The position numbers were made by a program, and so were the translations under genes. Source: Paracoccaceae bacterium (GTDB lineage: Bacteria > Pseudomonadota > Alphaproteobacteria > Rhodobacterales > Rhodobacteraceae). From it: 5,008 nt of DNA. The notes below the pieces were generated by a model, which did no database searches, was not told where the DNA came from, and saw only the letters and a program-made list of their open reading frames with translations. This document shows positions 1-5,008 of the stretch, piece by piece. Location: positions 1 through 5,008 of the forward strand of contig NVQY01000251.1 in NCBI GenBank assembly GCA_002400675.1, in the 5' to 3' direction. Position 1 is the first letter of the stretch, and the number at the start of each line of letters is the position of its first letter.

Positions 1-151
1 GACTATATCCACATTGTGACGCAAGGTTTGTGCCCATGACCGCCTTTGCGGGTTTGCGTGCGTTTTGCCCTTGGGTTTACACTCGGCACGAACCAGCCAG
101 ATTCAGGCTGCGCAAACGCGCCCCTAAAAACCGACCAAAAAGAAAGAATAT
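1..151 (+). promoter_or_regulatory. Upstream leader region of the beta-oxidation operon (no clear promoter)
   Basis: This stretch precedes the first gene and probably holds the operon's promoter and control sites, since all downstream genes run in the same direction. I could not find a convincing sigma70 -35/-10 pair. Visible elements are TTTGCG at 45-50 and 53-58, a related TTTGCC at 64-69, and an inverted CGCAAA at 111-116. These could form a regulator site or be chance. The last 30 bases are A- and purine-rich. The ribosome-binding site before the ATG at 152 is weak (AGAAAGAA at 141-148, no GGAGG core). Frame 3 stays open through the region and contains a possible 39-codon ORF from 36 to 155, but its codon use is unlike the genes downstream. 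The regulatory role is inferred from position only. Confidence 0.35.
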
Positions 152-2245
152 ATGATGCCCGACGCGATTGGCTACGAACTTGACGGCGATATCGCCATTC
201 TCAAGGCCCAGAATCCCCCGGTAAACGCCCTTGGCTATGATGTGCGCATGGGCCTGATGGACGGCATTGCCCGCGCTGAAAAAGACGGCGCGCGCGCGGT
301 TTTGATCTACGGCGACGGGCGGACATACTTTGCTGGGGCCGATATCCGTGAGTTTGGCAAACCACCGCGCGGCCCGGCGCTGCCCGATATCTGCGACCGG
401 ATCGAATCGTCGCCACTGGTGGTGGTGTCGTCGTTGCATGGCACCGCACTTGGCGGCGGTCTGGAAATGGCGCTGGCCTCGCATTACCGCATCGCCGTGC
501 CCTCGGCGCGCATGGGCCTGCCTGAAGTTCTGATCGGCGTGATGCCCGGTGCCGGCGGCACCCAGCGTTTGCCACGTCTGGCCGGGCTGGATGCAGCGCT
601 GGACCTGATCACCTCGGGGCGGCAATTCGGCGCAAAAGAGGCGTTGGAGCTGGGCGTGGTGGACCGCGTCGTTGACGGCGACCCGCGTGAAATCGGTCTG
701 GCCTACACCCGCGAACTGCTGGAAAGCGGTGCGAAACGCCGACCCGTTAGCGAAATGCCCGCCCCCGCCCCAGTTGATTTCGACGCCATCTACGATGCCG
801 TTCTGAAAAAAGGCCGTGGCCAGATTTCCCCCGCCACCGCCGTACGCGGCATTCAGGCCGCCTGCGAACTGCCCTTTGCCGACGGCATGAAACGCGAGCG
901 TGAATTGTTCAGGGAACTGATGGCCTCGGACCAGCGCGAGGGGTTGATCCACGCGTTCTTTTCCGAACGCGCCGTGGGCAAACTGCCCGAACTCAAAGGC
1001 GTTGAACCCCGTGATCTGGCCGCAATCGGTGTGATCGGCGGCGGCACCATGGGTGCCGGCATCGCCACATCGGCGCTGTTGTCCGGGCTGAACGTCACCA
1101 TGCTGGAAATGACCCCCGAGGCCGCCGAGGCCGCCCGTGGCCGGATTGAAAGCAACCTGGGCGGCGCGTTAAAGCGCGGCAAGATAACCCAAGCCGGGTT
1201 CGAGGATCTGACGCAAAAGGCGCTGGTATTGTCCACCGATTACGCCGCCCTCAAAGACGTCGATCTGGTGATCGAGGCGGTGTTCGAGGACATGGACGTC
1301 AAGAAAACCGTGTTCAAACAGCTTGATGCGGTGTGCAAGCCGGGCGCGGTTCTGGCCACCAACACCTCTTACCTTGATGTGAACGAAATCGCCGCCGTGA
1401 CCTCGCGCCCAGGCGACGTGATCGGCCTGCACTTCTTTTCCCCCGCGCATGTGATGAAGCTGTTGGAAATTGTTGTCGCCGACAAAACCGCCCCAGACGT
1501 GGTCGCCACCGGGTTCGCGCTGGGCAAGAAAATGGGCAAGATCTCGGTTCGCGCCGGGGTCTGCGATGGGTTCATCGGCAACCGCATCCTGTCCACCTAT
1601 CGCACCTGCGCCGATCACATGATCCTTGACGGGGCCAGCCCCTATCAGATCGACAAGGCTCTGACCGGGTTCGGCTTTGCCATGGGACCCTATGCGGTGG
1701 CCGATCTGGCCGGGCTGGACATCGGCTGGGCGGTGCGCAAACGTCTTGCCCCAACCCGCGATCCCCGCGAACGGGTGCCGACATTCCCCGACCGCCTGTG
1801 CGAGGGCGGCAATTACGGCCAGAAAACCGGCAAAGGCTACTACGTCTACGAGGCCGGCAAACGCGCCGGTGTGCCCAACCCGGACGTGCCCGCCATGATC
1901 GACGCCAACCGCGCCGAACTGGGTATCACTCCGCGTGACTTCTCGGACGAGGAAATCGTGCGCCGCTACATGTGCGCCATGGTTAACGAGGCCGCCAAAG
2001 TGGTCGGCGAAGGCATCGCCCGCCGTCCGCTGGACGTCGATATGACCCTGCTGTTTGGCTATGGCTTTCCGCGCTATCGCGGTGGGCCGCTCAAGTGGGC
2101 TGACATCGTCGGCCTCAAGGGCATTTTGGCCGACATCAAAACCTTTGCCAAGGACGACCCGTATTTCTGGCAACCCGCCCCCCTCTTGGAAACGCTGGTC
2201 GCCGATGGGCGCAGCTTTGACGATCTGAACAAGGAAGCATCGTAA
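152..2245 (+). CDS. Bifunctional enoyl-CoA hydratase / 3-hydroxyacyl-CoA dehydrogenase (FadB/FadJ/PimF type)
   Basis: This 697-residue cytoplasmic enzyme should carry out the two middle steps of beta-oxidation: hydration of 2-enoyl-CoA to L-3-hydroxyacyl-CoA, then NAD-dependent oxidation to 3-ketoacyl-CoA. Residues about 5-190 form a crotonase domain with AGADI (61-65), [10 protein letters not shown] with Glu105, and GLPE with Glu125. These two glutamates match the catalytic pair Glu119/Glu139 of E. coli FadB. After a linker, a Rossmann fold begins near 290 with the NAD motif GVIGGGTMG (293-301). Ser406, His427, Glu439 and Asn477 keep exactly the spacing of human HADH Ser137/His158/Glu170/Asn208, so the dehydrogenase site looks intact. 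Two C-terminal 3HCDH helical domains follow (about 475-565 and 598-690). The length is slightly below the usual 700-730. The start is fixed near 152 because the hydratase fold begins at once; ATG 155 is an alternative. Its stop overlaps the thiolase start. It could be called fadJ or pimF; family is secure, substrate is not. Confidence 0.95.
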   Translation: MMPDAIGYELDGDIAILKAQNPPVNALGYDVRMGLMDGIARAEKDGARAVLIYGDGRTYFAGADIREFGKPPRGPALPDICDRIESSPLVVVSSLHGTALGGGLEMALASHYRIAVPSARMGLPEVLIGVMPGAGGTQRLPRLAGLDAALDLITSGRQFGAKEALELGVVDRVVDGDPREIGLAYTRELLESGAKRRPVSEMPAPAPVDFDAIYDAVLKKGRGQISPATAVRGIQAACELPFADGMKRERELFRELMASDQREGLIHAFFSERAVGKLPELKGVEPRDLAAIGVIGGGTMGAGIATSALLSGLNVTMLEMTPEAAEAARGRIESNLGGALKRGKITQAGFEDLTQKALVLSTDYAALKDVDLVIEAVFEDMDVKKTVFKQLDAVCKPGAVLATNTSYLDVNEIAAVTSRPGDVIGLHFFSPAHVMKLLEIVVADKTAPDVVATGFALGKKMGKISVRAGVCDGFIGNRILSTYRTCADHMILDGASPYQIDKALTGFGFAMGPYAVADLAGLDIGWAVRKRLAPTRDPRERVPTFPDRLCEGGNYGQKTGKGYYVYEAGKRAGVPNPDVPAMIDANRAELGITPRDFSDEEIVRRYMCAMVNEAAKVVGEGIARRPLDVDMTLLFGYGFPRYRGGPLKWADIVGLKGILADIKTFAKDDPYFWQPAPLLETLVADGRSFDDLNKEAS
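2231..2237 (+). promoter_or_regulatory. Shine-Dalgarno site of the thiolase gene
   Basis: AAGGAAG lies inside the last codons of the hydratase/dehydrogenase gene, seven bases before the thiolase ATG at 2245. With the TAATG stop-start overlap (TAA 2243-2245, ATG 2245-2247), it indicates translational coupling of the two genes and fixes the thiolase start. Confidence 0.75.
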
Positions 2246-3417
2246 TGAAACAAGCCGTAATCGTCTCCGCCGCCCGCACTGGGCTCGCCAAATCTTTCCG
2301 GGGGTCGTTCAACCAGACCCACGGCGCTACCATGGGCGGCCACGCCGTTCAGGTCGCCGTCGAACGCTCTGGCCTTGATCCCGCATTGATCGAAGATTGC
2401 GCCATGGGTTGTGGCTTCCCCGAAGGGGCCACGGGCCAGAATATCGCCCGCCAGATCGCCCTGCGTGCGGGCCTGCCGATCACCGCGTCGGGGTTCACGG
2501 TCAACCGCTTTTGTTCATCCGGCCTGCAAACCGTGGCGCTGGCCGCCAACCAGATCGTTGCCGAAGGCGCCGGGCCGATGGTGGCGGGTGGCGTCGAAAG
2601 CATCTCACTGGTGCAACCAGAGGCCAAAACCGTGACCGAGGCGTGGATCATGGAAAACAAACCCGCCGTCTACATGGCGATGATCGAAACCGCCGATATC
2701 GTCGCCGAACGCTATGGCATCTCCCGCGAAGATCAGGACGCCTACGGGTTGCGCAGCCAGTTGCGCATCGCCGCCGCCCAAGAGGCCGGTCTGTTCGACG
2801 ATGAAATCGCGCCGATGCAGGCGACCATGGCCGTGCAGGACCGCGAAACCAAGGAAATCACCATGCACGAGGTGACGGTTGATAAGGACGAATGCAACCG
2901 CCCCACCACAACGCTCGAAGGGCTGGCCGGGTTGAAAGTCATCCGCGACGGCGGCTTTGTCACTGCCGGCAACGCCAGCCAGCTTAGCGATGGCGCGGCG
3001 GCTTTGGTGCTGATGGACAGCAAAGACGCCGAGAAACAGGGCATCGAACCCATGGGCGCGTTCAAAGGCTTTGCCGTTGCGGGTTGCGAACCCGATGAAA
3101 TGGGCATCGGCCCGGTGTTTGCCGTGCCGCGTCTGCTGGAACGTCACGGGCTAAAGGTGGACGACATCGACCTGTGGGAACTGAACGAAGCCTTCGCCTC
3201 GCAGGCGCTGTATTGCCGCGACCGTTTGGGCATCGCTGACGAGATCTGCAACGTCAACGGCGGCTCAATCGCCATCGGCCACCCGTTTGGCATGACCGGC
3301 GCGCGCATGACCGGGCACATCCTGCGCGAAGGCAAACGCCGCGGGGCCAAGCTGGGCGTGGTGACCATGTGCATCGGCGGCGGTATGGGTGCTGCAGGTC
3401 TGTTCGAAATTTACTGA
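2245..3417 (+). CDS. Acetyl-CoA C-acyltransferase (degradative thiolase, FadA/PimB type)
   Basis: This 390-residue thiolase should cleave 3-ketoacyl-CoA with free CoA into acetyl-CoA and an acyl-CoA two carbons shorter, the last step of the beta-oxidation round. The length is normal for thiolase family II enzymes (about 390-400). The active site is complete: nucleophilic Cys90 in VNRFCSSG, the NEAFA motif with Asn314, His346 in [16 protein letters not shown], and the proton-donating Cys376 in CIGGGMG near the C-terminus. The positions agree closely with Zoogloea thiolase Cys89/His348/Cys378. The residues after GHP are FGM rather than the more common LG/IG plus A or S, which may mark a subfamily. 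No signal peptide or membrane segment is visible, so it is cytoplasmic. The gene follows the fused hydratase/dehydrogenase with a one-base overlap, as expected for the partner enzyme. A biosynthetic acetoacetyl-CoA thiolase is the alternative by motif alone, but context favours degradation. Confidence 0.95.
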   Translation: MKQAVIVSAARTGLAKSFRGSFNQTHGATMGGHAVQVAVERSGLDPALIEDCAMGCGFPEGATGQNIARQIALRAGLPITASGFTVNRFCSSGLQTVALAANQIVAEGAGPMVAGGVESISLVQPEAKTVTEAWIMENKPAVYMAMIETADIVAERYGISREDQDAYGLRSQLRIAAAQEAGLFDDEIAPMQATMAVQDRETKEITMHEVTVDKDECNRPTTTLEGLAGLKVIRDGGFVTAGNASQLSDGAAALVLMDSKDAEKQGIEPMGAFKGFAVAGCEPDEMGIGPVFAVPRLLERHGLKVDDIDLWELNEAFASQALYCRDRLGIADEICNVNGGSIAIGHPFGMTGARMTGHILREGKRRGAKLGVVTMCIGGGMGAAGLFEIY

Positions 3418-3449
3418 CCGCACATCGGGCAAGAAAATTCTGCGAACTT

Positions 3450-3476
3450 CTGGTGGGGCGTGTGTCGCCCCACCAG
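3450..3476 (+). promoter_or_regulatory. Perfect 11-bp intercistronic stem-loop between thiolase and acyl-CoA dehydrogenase genes
   Basis: CTGGTGGGGCG (3450-3460) and CGCCCCACCAG (3466-3476) are exact inverted complements separated by the five-base loop TGTGT. The stem is GC-rich and should be very stable in RNA. No T-run follows on the + strand; the next bases are the purine-rich ribosome-binding region of the downstream gene, so it is not a textbook intrinsic terminator. Plausible roles are an mRNA processing or stability element that sets different levels for the genes on either side, a partial terminator, or control of access to the ribosome-binding site three bases downstream. The structure is seen directly; the role is inferred. 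Confidence 0.7.
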
Positions 3477-3478
3477 TC

Positions 3479-3494
3479 GGAGAGAAAAGGAAAG
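3479..3494 (+). promoter_or_regulatory. Ribosome-binding region of the acyl-CoA dehydrogenase gene, two possible starts
   Basis: Two Shine-Dalgarno-like cores are present: GGAG at 3479-3482 and AAGGA at 3487-3491. GGAG is about 12 bases from ATG 3495. AAGGA is only three bases from ATG 3495 but nine from the in-frame ATG at 3501. The second ATG would give a protein starting MDLSYS, two residues shorter. The site rules out the longer open frame that runs back to 3369 inside the thiolase gene. Confidence 0.6.
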
Positions 3495-4712
3495 ATGACG
3501 ATGGACCTGAGCTATTCCCCCGAGGATCTGGCCTTTCGCGACGAGGTTCGCGAATTCCTGACGACCAAGCTGCCGACTGACCTTGCTGAAAAGGTACGCA
3601 CCGGACACAGCCTGACCAAGGCCGACATGGACCTGTGGCATTCGATCCTGAACGACCGTGGCTGGCTGGCCCCGAACTGGCCGCGCGAATATGGCGGCTG
3701 TGAATGGGGCGCGGTGCAAAAGCATATATTCGAGGACGAGGCCGCACAGGCCAACGCCCCCCGCGTGGTGCCCTTTGGCCTGACCATGCTGGCCCCGGTT
3801 CTGCAAAAATTCGGCTCTGACGCGCAAAAGGCCCATTACCTGCCGCGTATCCTGTCGGGTCAGGACTGGTGGTGTCAGGGCTATTCCGAACCCGGCGCTG
3901 GCTCTGATCTGGCCTCGCTGAAAACCCGTGCGGTGCGCGCCAGTGATCATGATGGCGACCATTACATCGTCAACGGCCAAAAGACCTGGACCACGCTGGG
4001 ACAGTTCGCCAACTGGATCTTCTGTCTGGTGCGCACCGATCCGGATGTGAAACAACAAGAAGGCATATCGTTCCTGTTGATCGACATGGACACGCCCGGT
4101 GTTGAGGTGCGCCCGATCATCCTGCTCGACGGCACCCCCGAGGTAAACGAAGTCTGGTTTACCGATGTGCGCGTGCCGGTTGAAAATCTGGTCGGCGAGG
4201 AAAACAAAGGCTGGACCTACGCCAAATACCTGCTGACCCACGAACGGACTAACATTGCCGGGGTCGGGTCTTCGCGCGCCGGGCTGGACGCGATCAAACG
4301 CATGGCGCGGGTGGAAATGTCGGGCGGTCGTCCATTGATCGAAAACCCGTATTTCGCCGCGCGTATGGCGCAGGTGGAAATTGACCTGATGGCCATGGCC
4401 ACCACCAACCTGCGGATCATCTCTCAGGCGGCGGTCGGACAGGCACCGGGGGTCGAGGCGTCGATGCTCAAGGTCAAAGGCACAATCATCCGGCAGGAAA
4501 TCAACGACCTCGCCCGCCGGGTTGCTGGGCCATACGCGATGCCGTTTGCATCCGAATCGGTCGAAGGCGACAACGCCCCACCCATCGGCCCGGACGGGAC
4601 CGCCCCCGTTGCGGCGCAATATTTCAACAACCGCAAACTGTCGATCTTTGGCGGCAGTAACGAAATTCAACGCGGCATCATTGCCAAGGTGAAACTGGGG
4701 GCGATGCGATGA
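3495..4712 (+). CDS. pimC: Acyl-CoA dehydrogenase, pimeloyl-CoA dehydrogenase large subunit (PimC) type
   Basis: This 405-residue FAD-dependent enzyme should oxidise an acyl-CoA to the trans-2-enoyl-CoA, passing electrons to ETF. The acyl-CoA dehydrogenase folds appear in order: N-terminal helical domain (about 5-125), beta domain (about 125-230) with the FAD/substrate signature WWCQGYSEPGAGSDLASLKT (125-144) and NGQKTWTT (160-167), and C-terminal helical domain (about 235-400) ending in FNNRKLSIFGGSNEIQRGII. The signatures and a Gly/Pro/Asp-rich insert near 355-372 recall R. palustris PimC, judged from memory without alignment. The position of MCAD Glu376 (IYEGTSQIQ) is Gly386 here; Glu250 in THERTNIAG lines up with the alternative catalytic base of LCAD and isovaleryl-CoA dehydrogenase. 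The gene lies 77 bases after the thiolase and overlaps a second dehydrogenase by ATGA, so a heteromeric enzyme is likely. Start at 3495, with 3501 as alternative. Family is secure; the dicarboxylyl-CoA substrate is inference. Confidence 0.93.
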   Translation: MTMDLSYSPEDLAFRDEVREFLTTKLPTDLAEKVRTGHSLTKADMDLWHSILNDRGWLAPNWPREYGGCEWGAVQKHIFEDEAAQANAPRVVPFGLTMLAPVLQKFGSDAQKAHYLPRILSGQDWWCQGYSEPGAGSDLASLKTRAVRASDHDGDHYIVNGQKTWTTLGQFANWIFCLVRTDPDVKQQEGISFLLIDMDTPGVEVRPIILLDGTPEVNEVWFTDVRVPVENLVGEENKGWTYAKYLLTHERTNIAGVGSSRAGLDAIKRMARVEMSGGRPLIENPYFAARMAQVEIDLMAMATTNLRIISQAAVGQAPGVEASMLKVKGTIIRQEINDLARRVAGPYAMPFASESVEGDNAPPIGPDGTAPVAAQYFNNRKLSIFGGSNEIQRGIIAKVKLGAMR

Positions 4713-5008
4713 ACTTTGATCTGACAGACGAACGGCAAATGTTGCAGGACACTTTGCGCCGCTTTCTGCGCGACCGCTATGACACCAAAACCCGCAATGA
4801 AATCCTCGACTCTGACGCCGGGTTCAGCGCCAAAATCTGGGGTGAACTGGCCGACCTTGGCATCATCGGCGCGCTGTTCTCAGAGGATCAGGGCGGCTTT
4901 GGCGGTGCCGGTTTCGATCTCGCCGTGGTGTTCGAGGAACTGGGCCGCGCTGGCGTGGTCGAACCCTACCTTGATACCGCCGTTCTGGGTGGTGGTCTGA
5001 TCGCCGCG
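4709..5008 (+). CDS. pimD: Acyl-CoA dehydrogenase, small-subunit (PimD) type, N-terminal part only
   Basis: The first 100 codons are present and the gene runs off the window edge. The protein begins MNFDLTDERQMLQDTLRRFL, the usual opening of the helical N-terminal domain of acyl-CoA dehydrogenases. It continues with KIWGELADLGIIGALFSED and QGGFGGAGFD (61-70), then EELGRAGVVEPYLDTAVLGG (77-96). The VVEPYL segment and short glycine-rich stretch are features I associate with PimD-like small subunits; the FAD-binding beta domain and catalytic helix lie beyond the window. The start codon overlaps the stop of the preceding dehydrogenase as ATGA (4709-4712), with GGGGG at 4697-4701 as a possible ribosome-binding site. 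The overlap suggests coupled, near-equal synthesis of two subunits of one enzyme. Whether this subunit carries the catalytic glutamate cannot be seen. Confidence 0.88.
   Translation, partial: MNFDLTDERQMLQDTLRRFLRDRYDTKTRNEILDSDAGFSAKIWGELADLGIIGALFSEDQGGFGGAGFDLAVVFEELGRAGVVEPYLDTAVLGGGLIAA

Noticed and set aside
2..37. Start of a divergent reverse-strand gene (ATG at 37-35, open to the window edge, AAAGGCGG upstream)
   Set aside because: Only about 12 codons are visible, with no recognisable sequence; the upstream match could be chance. Sequence before position 1 would decide it.
77..952. Reverse-strand open frame (291 codons) reaching into the leader
   Set aside because: It is antisense to the crotonase domain, has a low-complexity composition, and shows no recognisable motif.
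1169..2173. Reverse-strand open frame (334 codons) inside the hydratase/dehydrogenase gene
   Set aside because: It is a shadow of the + strand gene; the His/Gly/Asp-rich translation lacks family motifs.
3450..3480. Classical rho-independent terminator after the thiolase gene
   Set aside because: The stem is strong but no T-run follows it on the + strand; it is reported as a stem-loop of uncertain role instead.
3369..3494. N-terminal extension of the acyl-CoA dehydrogenase back into the thiolase gene
   Set aside because: The added 42 residues would overlap the thiolase active-site coding region and do not resemble the family N-terminus. The good ribosome-binding region and the MTMDLSYSPEDLAF start at 3495 fit the family.
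3411..4670. Long reverse-strand open frame (419 codons) across the first acyl-CoA dehydrogenase gene
   Set aside because: It is antisense to a gene with full family motifs, its translation shows no recognisable domain, and long antisense frames are common in GC-rich DNA with strong third-position bias.
1..5008. CRISPR arrays, tRNAs, insertion sequences, phage or defence genes
   Set aside because: No regularly spaced repeats, tRNA-like folds, transposase motifs or composition breaks were seen; nearly all of the window is filled by four metabolic genes.

Overview
The window suggests a GC-rich alphaproteobacterium, most likely a marine Rhodobacteraceae (roseobacter-type) organism. This rests on strong G/C preference at third codon positions, the protein sequences, and tightly packed catabolic genes. 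No ribosomal RNA or other marker gene is present, so the taxonomy is inference.

Layout, all on the + strand: positions 1-151 are an upstream leader with no securely supported gene. Then come a fused enoyl-CoA hydratase / 3-hydroxyacyl-CoA dehydrogenase (152-2245), a degradative acyl-CoA thiolase (2245-3417, overlapping the previous stop by one base), and a 77-base gap carrying a perfect 11-bp stem-loop. After the gap lie an acyl-CoA dehydrogenase resembling the large subunit of pimeloyl-CoA dehydrogenase (3495-4712) and the first 100 codons of a second acyl-CoA dehydrogenase resembling its small subunit (4709 to the window edge, ATGA overlap).

Together the four genes encode a complete beta-oxidation spiral. 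The paired dehydrogenases introduce the 2,3-double bond, the fused protein hydrates the enoyl-CoA and oxidises the 3-hydroxyacyl-CoA, and the thiolase releases acetyl-CoA. The order (fused hydratase/dehydrogenase, thiolase, large and small dehydrogenase subunits) resembles the pimFABCDE dicarboxylate operon of Rhodopseudomonas palustris, but the CoA ligase (pimA) is missing between the first two genes. Medium- or long-chain dicarboxylyl-CoA is therefore the favoured substrate. A branched, alicyclic or steroid side-chain acyl-CoA remains possible.

This is mostly an ordinary catabolic operon and I do not see a new kind of system. The points most worth a second look are the loss of the usual C-terminal catalytic glutamate in the first acyl-CoA dehydrogenase, the intercistronic stem-loop, and a possible 39-codon leader ORF whose stop overlaps the first gene's start.
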